A stretch of 64,000 nt of DNA from an uncultured Bacteroidales bacterium (GCA_934667175.1 CAKULN010000004.1:1-64000); one strand, 5' to 3'; counted from the first letter of the stretch, positions 41,258 to 49,639 are shown. The notes: generated from the letters alone by a model not told the origin. Numbers and translations are program-made.

Positions 41258-41285
41258 CGTAAAATTTACGGCTGTTGCAAAAATA
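41258..41285 (-). promoter_or_regulatory. -7 box and palindrome upstream of the DUF234 ATPase gene
   Basis: TATTTTTG (41285 to 41278, minus) precedes a 15-nt palindrome CCGTAAA-A-TTTACGG (41258-41272), 20 bp before the ATG. The palindrome could be an operator or a 5' leader hairpin. Confidence 0.45.
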
Positions 41286-41441
41286 CTAAATATATTGGAA
41301 TATTCGAATTCTTAATGAATTAGTAATGCAAAGCAAAGCATATTCGATAAATATTGGCTAAATGTAAATATCTATGCTTATTTGCAATAATTACCAAGTG
41401 GCCTTGCTTGAATATAATAGTTGGTTGCAAGCATTATAAAA

Positions 41442-41467
41442 GAGCGAATACGTTCTGCCAAGAATAG
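41442..41467. repeat. 26-bp direct repeat, right copy
   Basis: GAGCGAATACGTTCTGCC and following bases pair with the copy at 39354-39379. Confidence 0.75.
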
Positions 41468-41503
41468 CACCTTTACGCAGCCAGGATATTCATTTATTAC
41501 GAA

Positions 41504-43147
41504 TTACTTGTAGAGGAATCGCTTGATGCTCATCTTTGGGGTCTTCTCGAACGGCTGGTCCACGATCTCGACCTTGGTGATCTGGCTGTAGTTCGGGAGC
41601 TGCTTGTCCGAATTGATGCGGATTCTTTCCGGGAGATCTGCAATCGACTCAGCGTCAAGGGCATCCCTGCGAAGGGCATCTTGATCAAGATAGACAAGGG
41701 CAACGAGCTTGGCGGCACGGTCAACCACAACGGACTCTTGAACGTAAGGCTGGCTGTTGACTACTGCCTCAACCTCCTCCGGGTAGATGTTCTGGCCATT
41801 GGCTGAAAGGATCATCGACTTACTGCGGCCTTTGATGTAAAGATTGCCTGCAGCATCGAACAGGCCAAGATCACCGGTACGCAGGAAACCGTCCTCGGTG
41901 AAGGCGTTGGCGGAAGCCTCGGGATTCTTATAATAGCCTAAGCAGATGTTGTCTCCTTTCGCCTGGATCTCTCCGACGATGTGCAGAGGATCATCGGAGT
42001 CAATCCTCACCGTGGCGCAATCGACAGGTTTTCCGCAGGATCCGGCAACATATTCAGCACTCCCGGCATAGGCCAAAAGAGGGGTTGCCTCCGTCATGCC
42101 GTAGCCGACTGTGTAAGGGAGACGAATCTTCTGGAACCATTTCTCCACCTCAGGGTTCACAGGCGCTCCGCCAAGGATAAATTCTCCAACCTCGCCACCG
42201 AAAGCGTTGATGAGACCTTCACGAATCTTTTTGAATATGATCTTGTTGACTCCAGGGATCTTCGTCAGGAACTTGATCAACGGCTTGTCCAGCATCGGCT
42301 TCACCTTTGACTTGAAGATCTTCTCCATGACAAGCGGAACGGTGATGAGCTGGTACGGTTTGACTTCCTGGAAAGCCTTCATCAGAGTGCTTGGGGTCGG
42401 GGTCTTGCCCAGCCAATAGATTGATGTTCCGTTACAGAGCGGGTAGATGAACTCGGTCACGAGGCCGTACATGTGAGCCATAGGAAGCATCGAAATCATC
42501 CTGTTCTTGTCCGATGTCGGGCGATGAACCTGACTGAACTCGATCGTGGCACTGAAGTTCCTGTACGTCAGCATCACGCCCTTAGGGTTTCCAGTAGAGC
42601 CGGAGGTGTAGTTGATCACCGCGAGGTTGTCCCAGTTGTCGGTCGGATAGACCACGTCCTCTGGGCCGAATCCGTCAGGGTACTTCTCGGCGAGGAGGTT
42701 GTCGATGTTGTTCCAGATTTCCTCAATCTCAGGCTTGCGGCAGTAGAGGATCTTGAGGTTGTCCACATCCATCACGACCTTGACCTCCGGCATCTTGGTG
42801 ATGTCAAGCTTCGCCCATTTGTCAGCGTTGGTCAGAAGGGCCATGCTGTCGGAATGGTTCACCAGATGCTCTACGCTGTCAGGGGTGAAGTCGGCGAGAA
42901 TCGGCACGATGACAGCCTCGTAGGTGTTCACCGCCAGATAGGCCATTCCCCAGCGGGCGCTGTTGCGTGCCCAAAGGGCGATGTGCTGTCCTTTCTTGAG
43001 GCCGGCCTTGTCGAAGAAGATGTGAAACTTCTCGATCAGGGTAGCCATCTGGGAATATGTGAACGACTCTCCGCCCAGAGTGTTGAGGGCGGATTTGTTC
43101 CAGTATTTTCTTGTCGCGTTCTGCAATCGGGTTAAATAGTGGTCCAT
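41504..43147 (-). CDS. AMP-dependent acyl-CoA synthetase/ligase
   Basis: A 547-residue adenylate-forming enzyme (start ATG 43147, in GAATATGG). The phosphate-binding motif is INYTSGSTGNPKGVMLTYRN (about 180-199), A5 is GYGMTEATPLLAY, A7/A8 are LRTGDLGLFDAAGNLYIKGR and SANGQNIYPEEVEA, and the C-terminal catalytic Lys lies near KTPKMSIKRF. It activates a carboxylate, most likely a long-chain fatty acid, as acyl-AMP and then acyl-CoA. It is divergent from the HAD gene, with a strong promoter and an inverted repeat between them. Confidence 0.92.
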   Translation of the reverse strand: MDHYLTRLQNATRKYWNKSALNTLGGESFTYSQMATLIEKFHIFFDKAGLKKGQHIALWARNSARWGMAYLAVNTYEAVIVPILADFTPDSVEHLVNHSDSMALLTNADKWAKLDITKMPEVKVVMDVDNLKILYCRKPEIEEIWNNIDNLLAEKYPDGFGPEDVVYPTDNWDNLAVINYTSGSTGNPKGVMLTYRNFSATIEFSQVHRPTSDKNRMISMLPMAHMYGLVTEFIYPLCNGTSIYWLGKTPTPSTLMKAFQEVKPYQLITVPLVMEKIFKSKVKPMLDKPLIKFLTKIPGVNKIIFKKIREGLINAFGGEVGEFILGGAPVNPEVEKWFQKIRLPYTVGYGMTEATPLLAYAGSAEYVAGSCGKPVDCATVRIDSDDPLHIVGEIQAKGDNICLGYYKNPEASANAFTEDGFLRTGDLGLFDAAGNLYIKGRSKSMILSANGQNIYPEEVEAVVNSQPYVQESVVVDRAAKLVALVYLDQDALRRDALDAESIADLPERIRINSDKQLPNYSQITKVEIVDQPFEKTPKMSIKRFLYK

Positions 43148-43171
43148 ATTCAAAATCTCAAATTAACTTGG

Positions 43172-43204
43172 CAAAAATAACCGAAAGTCACGGATTCATC
43201 AAAA
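43172..43204 (-). promoter_or_regulatory. promoter of the acyl-CoA synthetase gene
   Basis: TTTTG (43204-43200, minus), 20-nt spacer and TATTTTTG (43179-43172) match the consensus closely. An inverted repeat AAATAACCGA (43175-43184) / TCGGTTATTT (43229-43238) overlaps this -7 box and lies beyond the divergent -7 box, so one regulator could control both genes. Confidence 0.65.
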
Positions 43205-43214
43205 GAATAAATAT

Positions 43215-43222
43215 TATATTTG
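43215..43222 (+). promoter_or_regulatory. -7 box of the HAD gene
   Basis: TATATTTG at 43215-43222, 27 nt before the ATG; the -33 region is weak. Confidence 0.5.
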
Positions 43223-43249
43223 TAGAAATCGGTTATTTGTGGCGAAATT

Positions 43250-44092
43250 ATGAAGAAAAAACCAATTGTCGCATTGATCTACGACTTTGACGGGACCCTT
43301 TCTCCCGGAAACATGCAGGAGTTCGGATTCATCCAGGCCATCGGGAAGACCCCGGAGGAGTTCTGGAAGATGAGCGACGGACTCGCCGTCGGGCAGGACG
43401 CGAGTAATGTTCTCTCCTATATGAAGATGATGTTCGACGAGGCGAAAAAGAACGGAATCAAGCTTCGGCGGAGCGACTTCCGCAAATTCGGACGCCACAT
43501 CCAGCTCTTCGACGGAGTGAAAGAGTGGTTCAAGATGATCAATGAATATGGCGAATCGCGTGGGGTGCAGATCGAGCACTACATCAACTCCTCCGGTCTG
43601 AAGGAGATCATCGAAGGCAGCCCGATCGCCAAGGAGTTCAAACACATCTTCGCCTGCACTTTCATGTACAACAAGGACGGAGAGGCCGAGTGGCCTGGAA
43701 TAGCGGTGGACTACACGGCCAAGACCCAGTACATATTCAAGATCAACAAGGGAATCTTCAGCGCCCACGACAACAAGATGGTCAACGAGAGCATCGCCGA
43801 GGACAAAAAGAGAATCCCGTACCCGCAGATGATCTACTTCGGAGACGGAGAGACCGACATCCCGTGCATGAAGATCGTCAAGATGTTCGGTGGCCACGCT
43901 GTGGCCGTCTGCGACGAGAGCAACCCGAAGAAGAAAGCCTTCGCCAAGACCCTCCAGCACCAGGGCCGCGTCAATTTCACCGTCCCGGCCAACTACACCA
44001 AGGACAGCAAGACCTACAAGGTCGTCTGCGCGATAATCGACAAGATCAAGGCCGACTACGAGCTGAAACGGCTGAGCAAGTCCTCATTTTGA
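43250..44092 (+). CDS. HAD-superfamily hydrolase
   Basis: A 280-residue phosphatase-like protein. Motif I is IYDFDGTLSPGN (about 10-21, nucleophile Asp). Motif II is probably the Ser in INSSGLKE (about 122-129), and motif IV is YFGDGETDIPCMK (about 203-215). The large cap between motifs I and II fits the PSP-like subclass (PF12710). The substrate is unknown. It is transcribed divergently from the acyl-CoA synthetase gene, which may reflect shared control rather than a shared pathway. Confidence 0.85.
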   Translation: MKKKPIVALIYDFDGTLSPGNMQEFGFIQAIGKTPEEFWKMSDGLAVGQDASNVLSYMKMMFDEAKKNGIKLRRSDFRKFGRHIQLFDGVKEWFKMINEYGESRGVQIEHYINSSGLKEIIEGSPIAKEFKHIFACTFMYNKDGEAEWPGIAVDYTAKTQYIFKINKGIFSAHDNKMVNESIAEDKKRIPYPQMIYFGDGETDIPCMKIVKMFGGHAVAVCDESNPKKKAFAKTLQHQGRVNFTVPANYTKDSKTYKVVCAIIDKIKADYELKRLSKSSF

Positions 44093-44128
44093 GTTTATTT
44101 TAATCTTGCTCTGATATTCAAACAGGCA

Positions 44129-45409
44129 CTAAATATTTAACAAAATGTGCTTCTCTATGTAATTTATCATATTCTGAGGCACTCCACAATTTCTCGCCAT
44201 ACTACTCCAACGGGCAGCGCAGTCACATACTCTGTCTATAATCTCCGCTGGATGCCTAATGTTATTCGCAATCGCTAACGTGAGAAGATCCTGCCTTGTC
44301 AGATTATCAAATTTGCCGTTAATAGACATCTGGTGTGTTCTCGTCCACAGTCCATCCGGATTATATGAGAAGCCCATATCATACGCTGGAGAAAGGCTCC
44401 ATTTTCCCGATCTGTCCATCAGGAAAGAAATGTTTTTCGTGTGATCATCTTGATTTCTCATAACGACATTGAACACCACCCTTCGGAACATTTCCTCAGC
44501 TTGGGAATATGGAAGCCTCAGGCTACGCATAACGTTGAATGCCTGTTCGTAAGAATATGCTCGGTGCAAATGGAAATCATAATGGGCTAGTCCACACAAT
44601 GTCTGCATATGAAGTTTCCTACCCTTGTCCCTGTCAAAACGTTTAGTCAGGAAATGAGCTCTTCCGTTCTCTTCCATCAGCGAACACTCCGTCATTTCTA
44701 TGCCACAGTCTCTTGCCAGTTTATAGAAAGAGTATTCGAGTCGTCCAAAATTTTCTGTCTCTTTGAATCCGGCAGCGGTCGACACACCATCCAATTTGAT
44801 CAAGTAATAGTCGAAACCTTCAGGAGCATCTACCTGACCGGACCGGACTTCTCCACTGTCTCTATTGTACGCTATGATCGCTTTTGCCCTCTGGCCACCA
44901 GCAGATGTTCCAAGACGAAGAATGGCGGCTATGGCAGATTTTCGATCCTCTGTTAAATTGACTCCGAACCGTTCCTTCTGTGTCAAAACTTCCCTAGCAG
45001 CCACAACAAGTGAATCTATCTCGAATCGTTCAACCAGTTTTCTTTCCGGGAATATAGCAGGTTCAAATTCAAGTGCTCCCATACACCTCTTCCCCAAATA
45101 ACAAAGAGACTCGACAGGGTTGCCCGAAGTTCGTCCGGTCAGGCTGAGCCAATTGTCAAAAATGGCACGCCCATATGTGTCCGGCAATGAATCCGCAAGC
45201 ATTCCGGGAAGTCCGTTAAATGTGTCCCAGCTCAAGCCACCGAAACTATACACTCTACCCGGTTTTACAGGCATCATTAAAGGAGACGGTTCCAGTCCAA
45301 TCCGTGTGAAACCATCCGTGTATTCAAACTCGGCAAGGTTTCTTCGCTCATCCCATCTGACTGTTCCGATAACCTTACCGAAAAGACTTACTCTAGCGAC
45401 ATCTACCAT
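44129..45409 (-). CDS. hipA: HipA-like serine/threonine kinase toxin
   Basis: A 426-residue HipA. The N-terminal couple_hipA domain begins VDVARVSLFGKVIGTVRWDE. The kinase has the phosphate-binding loop RLGTSAGGQRAKAIIAY (about 165-181), catalytic RNQDDHTKNISFLMD (about 322-336) and metal-binding SLSPAYDMGFSYNP. In E. coli HipA phosphorylates glutamyl-tRNA synthetase and induces dormancy. Here it overlaps its antitoxin gene by 7 bp, so the two are translationally coupled. All catalytic residues are present, suggesting an active toxin. Confidence 0.92.
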   Translation of the reverse strand: MVDVARVSLFGKVIGTVRWDERRNLAEFEYTDGFTRIGLEPSPLMMPVKPGRVYSFGGLSWDTFNGLPGMLADSLPDTYGRAIFDNWLSLTGRTSGNPVESLCYLGKRCMGALEFEPAIFPERKLVERFEIDSLVVAAREVLTQKERFGVNLTEDRKSAIAAILRLGTSAGGQRAKAIIAYNRDSGEVRSGQVDAPEGFDYYLIKLDGVSTAAGFKETENFGRLEYSFYKLARDCGIEMTECSLMEENGRAHFLTKRFDRDKGRKLHMQTLCGLAHYDFHLHRAYSYEQAFNVMRSLRLPYSQAEEMFRRVVFNVVMRNQDDHTKNISFLMDRSGKWSLSPAYDMGFSYNPDGLWTRTHQMSINGKFDNLTRQDLLTLAIANNIRHPAEIIDRVCDCAARWSSMARNCGVPQNMINYIEKHILLNI

Positions 45410-45747
45410 TCTGATTTCTCCTTTTCTGTTTTCTCAGAACCTCTGGCGCGCTTCCGCTGATGTTTTTCAATAGAGTTGACCAACTCATAATATTCATTTG
45501 GACTGAGTTTTACCTCTTCTATCAAATCCTGCAACAAATCGAGGACTCCCAGAACCCTCATCAATCTCAACAGTGAGCCGAATGAACTTATATGCCCACT
45601 CTCAATCTTCTTTAAAGTTGATACTGAGACACCCGCCAGATTGGACAGGCCTTGCTGGGTTATGTTCTGCTTGAGCCTTATTGACCTAACTTTGCCGCCT
45701 ATCCTTTGCAAAATCTGAATGTCAGAAAGGCCATAGATATCCTCCAT
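45403..45747 (-). CDS. hipB: HipB-like HTH antitoxin
   Basis: A 114-residue protein with an N-terminal XRE-type HTH (IRLKQNITQQGLSNLAGVSVS, about 19-39, then TLKKIESGH) and a basic C-terminal tail (KHQRKRARGSEKTEKEKSEW). It should neutralise HipA and repress the operon by binding repeats in the promoter. It precedes and overlaps hipA, the normal order. Two near-identical 18-19-bp direct repeats flank its -7 box. Confidence 0.9.
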   Translation of the reverse strand: MEDIYGLSDIQILQRIGGKVRSIRLKQNITQQGLSNLAGVSVSTLKKIESGHISSFGSLLRLMRVLGVLDLLQDLIEEVKLSPNEYYELVNSIEKHQRKRARGSEKTEKEKSEW

Positions 45748-45753
45748 TATAGA

Positions 45754-45812
45754 CTTAAATTAAACCATTAATGCACAAATATACAAATAATAGCTTAAAT
45801 CAGAACCATTAA
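45754..45812 (-). promoter_or_regulatory. hipBA promoter with two direct-repeat operators
   Basis: The -7 box TATATTTG (45783 to 45776, minus) lies between two copies of CTTAAAT(x)A(x)AACCATTAA: 45754-45771 and 45794-45812. They start 40 bp apart, about four helical turns, so one HipB dimer could bind each on the same face of the DNA. Confidence 0.6.
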
Positions 45813-45829
45813 ACAATCATTTATAATAA

Positions 45830-46326
45830 AAAGATCTATAATTTAGAAGCTGTTTTGATTTGTTTGTTTGAAGGTTAAGAGCAAGCTCTTTCCCTGCTAC
45901 TCACCTCGGCAATCCGAACAAGTTCGATTGCACTCGGTTCGGGCGCTGGGTTGAGAGTGAAAAACCTCAGTTTAGACCGCTTCTTCCAAGGAAGATAGCG
46001 GTGCTATCTGACTGAAAAAGCGGGAAGAAAACAAACTACTTATATCACCCTCGCTTTTCATCTTACATGATGTAAGAGGGCATGCCTATGACTTCCAATT
46101 GCACTTTACAAAGCAAGAGCACACTGATGTGCCACTCACGATAGTTGGATGTGGGTGAGCGTGCCTGACCCTATCCTTGGAGGAGGGGGTCAGACACACA
46201 AAACGAGCTCTCACGGCTTTTCACGCCATCCTTATGTGCTTGTGGACAACAATAAAGCCTCACGGGGAGATATAAGGTAGGCACCAGGGACCTTCTATCT
46301 GGCTAATGCACCTAACCACGCTTAGA
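45830..46326. other. gene-poor stretch with open-frame relic
   Basis: About 500 bp with no complete gene. On the minus strand 45875-46003 there is a stop-to-stop frame of 42 codons with protein-like content (KKRSKLRFFTLNPAPEPSAI and on) but no ATG. A palindrome CTTACATGATGTAAG lies near 46062, and an inverted repeat TGCCTGACCC/GGGTCAGACA at 46162-46196. It looks like decayed mobile DNA; family unrecognised. Confidence 0.45.
46162..46196. repeat. inverted repeat related to that at 20178
   Basis: Ten-bp arms TGCCTGACCC and GGGTCAGACA with one mismatch and a 15-bp loop, sharing CTGACCC...GGGTCAG with 20178-20216. Confidence 0.5.
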
Positions 46327-47679
46327 CTAATCCAGATAATAGTCCTTGAAAGCGATCCAGGAGTAGAAGGATGGGGCGGCCTGCGGGATCGGGAGAGATG
46401 CTTCGTGGCCGTTGTAGAGGACTTTTACCAGGATCTCGGGGTTGCGCTTGCTGCGGTAGAGGATCAGCTGGAGGTTGGCGGCCATCGGAACCTTGTCGCT
46501 TCTCCAGTAATTCTTCACCTCTTTCGGATCATCAACAACGACTCCGAAATTGTCCAGACGCATGTAGGAGACCAACGGCAATATGGCGGTGTCGTGGGAG
46601 AAACGAAGCCTCAACTGAATCTCGCCGGAAGCCAGATCATTATCGGCTTCCTCTATCATATTCCTAAGGATGGCGGCGTTCTTTGTGCAGCCGAAATTGT
46701 CTGTCAAAGGCGAGCGTCCCATATAAAGGTAGCCATTGTAGTTTCTGACCTCCCAGATGCCGAAGAGTTCATCAAAAGTGAATATGTCCGAGAAAGCATC
46801 AGCCTGCTCGCCGTCAAGGCACTGCATCCCGACCACCACCGTGCGGAGATTAGACTCGAACTGCCACATACCGGAAGTGGATTCAAGGTAGTCGGTGTCA
46901 TTGAAATACCTGGAGCAGAAAGCCTTGGCATCGATCAACGAAGTCTGCAAAGCGGCAGCGGAAGCCTTTGCCTCAGTCGGAATCTGAGTCTTGACCCTGA
47001 ACGGATTCTGGCCACCGTCCGGCTCAATAACAGGCAGATACGCCCTTCCGGCATCCACAGAATACGTCAGGTCCACATCCAGACCTTTCAACTCGTCCAT
47101 AAATGACATCATGCTCAACATCACGCGAGGGACAGCCGTGGAAAGCACATCAGCCCGAGTCTTTCCCTTGAAGACCTCAGGGAACTCCCTGTACATCGTC
47201 GAGGCTATCAAACGAAGCTGTTTCTGCCCCGCCTTGGTCAGGTCTCCTCCCCTATTGGCGACAGACGGATAGAATTTCTCGTAACGGACGTAGAGTTCCT
47301 CGCCGGCCTCCGTCAATTTTCCGGCGGCATGAGCGTCCGAAAGAACCTTACGGACAGTCTCATAGACTCCATCACCAAGACCATATCTTGCCCCATGACG
47401 TCCGATATGACTGATATAGACCGGCTTGTAGCCTCGTGGCGCCGGTGTGAGCCTCACATCGCCAGACGGGTACATGAAATATTCACCGCCAAGAAGATTC
47501 CTGTCGGCTGACATCTCGGCGCGGGTGTCGTACCTCTCCACAGCGTCCTTGACGCCATACTCAGCCTCTACGGCCGCCCTTTGCTCCGGAGTGGCCGGAA
47601 TCTGGGCGAATGAATATGTCCCTGCGGCGAGCAGAGCGGCCACCGCAAGGACAATGCTATTAAGAACTATCTTTTTCAT
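46327..47679 (-). CDS. periplasmic histidine-type phosphatase
   Basis: A 450-residue secreted protein (signal MKKIVLNSIVLAVAALLAAG...SFA). The histidine-acid-phosphatase clade 2 motifs are present: RHGARYG in YISHIGRHGARYGLG (about 89-103) supplies the phosphorylated His, and RFSHDTAILP (about 353-362) the HD proton donor. Such Bacteroidales enzymes include MINPP-type inositol phosphate phosphatases and glucose-1-phosphatases; the substrate is not certain. It is 17 bp downstream of the 5'-nucleotidase gene, forming a phosphate-scavenging operon. Confidence 0.88.
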   Translation of the reverse strand: MKKIVLNSIVLAVAALLAAGTYSFAQIPATPEQRAAVEAEYGVKDAVERYDTRAEMSADRNLLGGEYFMYPSGDVRLTPAPRGYKPVYISHIGRHGARYGLGDGVYETVRKVLSDAHAAGKLTEAGEELYVRYEKFYPSVANRGGDLTKAGQKQLRLIASTMYREFPEVFKGKTRADVLSTAVPRVMLSMMSFMDELKGLDVDLTYSVDAGRAYLPVIEPDGGQNPFRVKTQIPTEAKASAAALQTSLIDAKAFCSRYFNDTDYLESTSGMWQFESNLRTVVVGMQCLDGEQADAFSDIFTFDELFGIWEVRNYNGYLYMGRSPLTDNFGCTKNAAILRNMIEEADNDLASGEIQLRLRFSHDTAILPLVSYMRLDNFGVVVDDPKEVKNYWRSDKVPMAANLQLILYRSKRNPEILVKVLYNGHEASLPIPQAAPSFYSWIAFKDYYLD

Positions 47680-47696
47680 CTACGCAAAGATATTCA

Positions 47697-49448
47697 TTAT
47701 TTCCCGTAAAGCAATTCCACATCGGACTTGATGGCGGCAGGAGCGAAATCCGGAACGAATTTCCATGAACCGATGATTTTAGGATCGCCTGTGACCGCAG
47801 GATCGACACTGCCGTACTTTTTGAAATATTCATAGAGGATCGTCCTGAACTCCGGTCCACGATAGACAATCCTGTCCTCGACAGATTTCATGTCCGCAAG
47901 ACCCGCCGCCTTGAGAAGACCACCAGAACCCACAGACCTGTAAGTGGTTATCGCGGCAAGATATTCCTTGTCCATCTCGAACGCTTTTCCGTCCGCCATT
48001 CCGGTGATTGAGACTCTGGAACCGTAAGGCTTTGTCACATCGACCGTGTAGTTGATTCCGGCGGCGGAGTCGAAATTGGCCGGGCTCTTGGCGAGTTTCC
48101 AGACCATCTTCCCGGTGGAGTAATCCTTGGACTGCTTGATTCTCAGCACATGGACATCCTCGGAAGGTTCTGTCACAGTGTTGATCCACGCGTCATAGCT
48201 AGCTTCAAGGTATTTCAGAATCTCGGCTCCGGTCAGTCTCAAGACAATCAGTTTGTTCTCATAAGGATAGACCTTGCGGATGTCCTGATAGCGGACCTCT
48301 CCGGCAGGGACCTTACCGTCAATCAGAAGTGTGGCAGACAATGAGATGTCCACTGGATAAGCGCTGAAAGCAAGGGCGTGGAGGAAATTCAGGTAGTCGC
48401 ACTGTTTGTAGTAGAACTCTCTGGAAACCAAGTCTTTCTTGATATCCCCGACCTTGCTCGTCATGAAAGAGTGAACCTCGTCGTAATCAGATTCAAAAGC
48501 CTTCTCCATGGCGCTGTCATATTCCTCGCTCTCGATTGAAACCATGTTGGCGTCCAGCTTGCGGCTTACGACCTTGCCTCCTTTCACAACGAGTTTGATG
48601 TCGGTCACTCCGGCGTTCTGGCCGGCCCTGCCGCAGTCAAGGACAACCACGCTGTCCGCGCTCATAACCTTGTTGGAATGGTCGTGGCCCGCAATGACAA
48701 CGTCCACACCTCTCAGGCTCTTGAACAGATCAAGCCCTTGCTTCTCAAGGTTCTGTCCGTCACCCTTTCCCATCGCGGTGTGGGCGACGACAATCACGAC
48801 CTGGGGTTTTTCCTTGGAGCGAACCTTGTCCACATCCTCCTGAACCAAAGGCAGAAGCGACTCGAAATGAATGCCGGAGACGCTGCTTCCGTCCATCAGC
48901 GAGGCGTTGTCGGCGTTGGTGTAGCCAAGGACAGCGACCTTGACCCCTCCTTTCTTTATTATTGAATATGCCGGGAAATATGGCTTGCCGTTCTTGTCGG
49001 ACAAGGCGTTTCCGGCAAGGAACGGAATGCCTTCCTTCTTCATTTCCTTGGCGACTCTGTCATAAACACGGTGGCCTGCCTCGAAATCAGAATGGCCGGC
49101 GATGACCGCGTCATATCCCATGTAAGAAGCCAATCTCGGATAGAGATGGGTGGATGTCGTGTCAACGTAATTGTAATAGAACGGCGCACCGTTGCCGAAG
49201 AAGTTGTCTCCGGCATCGACCAGAATGACGTTGTCGGTGCCTTTAGACTCGCGGATTCCGTTCACGAAGGCGCTTTGCGCCATAAGGGAGCCTCTGGCCT
49301 TGCCGCCGTCCTCAACTGGCTTGGCGAACCAGTAGCCGTGGCCGTCACCGGTGGACACTACAGAAAGGTTGTACTCTCCATCCTTCAGGGTGGAGCATGC
49401 GGAAAGGGTCAGTGCGGCGGCGGCCGCTAAGATTGGGGTAATTCTCAT
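47697..49448 (-). CDS. UshA-like metallophosphatase/5'-nucleotidase lipoprotein
   Basis: A 583-residue protein with lipobox ALTLSACST, so probably anchored in the outer membrane or periplasm. The calcineurin-like domain has STGDGHGYWF (DxH), LVDAGDNFFGNG, and VVIAGHDHSNK. A 5_nucleotid_C domain follows (KVYPYENKLIVLRLTGAEIL, about 395). The usual GNHE motif reads AGHSDFEAGH (about 114-123), altering a metal ligand and the catalytic His position. It may release phosphate from nucleotides, but the motif change makes activity uncertain. First gene of an operon with the histidine phosphatase. Confidence 0.88.
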   Translation of the reverse strand: MRITPILAAAAALTLSACSTLKDGEYNLSVVSTGDGHGYWFAKPVEDGGKARGSLMAQSAFVNGIRESKGTDNVILVDAGDNFFGNGAPFYYNYVDTTSTHLYPRLASYMGYDAVIAGHSDFEAGHRVYDRVAKEMKKEGIPFLAGNALSDKNGKPYFPAYSIIKKGGVKVAVLGYTNADNASLMDGSSVSGIHFESLLPLVQEDVDKVRSKEKPQVVIVVAHTAMGKGDGQNLEKQGLDLFKSLRGVDVVIAGHDHSNKVMSADSVVVLDCGRAGQNAGVTDIKLVVKGGKVVSRKLDANMVSIESEEYDSAMEKAFESDYDEVHSFMTSKVGDIKKDLVSREFYYKQCDYLNFLHALAFSAYPVDISLSATLLIDGKVPAGEVRYQDIRKVYPYENKLIVLRLTGAEILKYLEASYDAWINTVTEPSEDVHVLRIKQSKDYSTGKMVWKLAKSPANFDSAAGINYTVDVTKPYGSRVSITGMADGKAFEMDKEYLAAITTYRSVGSGGLLKAAGLADMKSVEDRIVYRGPEFRTILYEYFKKYGSVDPAVTGDPKIIGSWKFVPDFAPAAIKSDVELLYGK

Positions 49449-49473
49449 TTAATGAATATGTTTGTGTGTTTAA

Positions 49474-49632
49474 GTCGCTTCGGCAGGCTCAGCGACCGGG
49501 ATGGTTGGTGAGCTCGTCGAACCATGGTTGATGAGCCCGTCGAACCATGGTTGGTGAGTTATCTTCTTCGGTCGCTGAGCTTGCCGAAGCGACAATATTT
49601 TTCGTCCGGTCGCTTCGACAGGCTCAGCGACC
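49474..49632. repeat. REP cluster between 5'-nucleotidase and protease genes
   Basis: Four GGTCGCT/AGCGACC-type elements or halves (for example 49570-49593 and 49608-49632) and two to three GGTTGGTGAGC...TCGAACCA-type elements, ending 7 bp from the protease stop codon. Confidence 0.9.
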
Positions 49633-49639
49633 GGGGATT

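Noticed and set aside
46306-47106. Plus-strand frame of 266 codons
   Set aside because: Antisense to the histidine phosphatase, whose RHG and HD motifs are intact.
1215-49632. Insertion sequences as the source of the dispersed repeats
   Set aside because: No transposase gene or IS-type terminal inverted repeats with target duplications are seen; elements are 25-bp palindromes, not IS ends.
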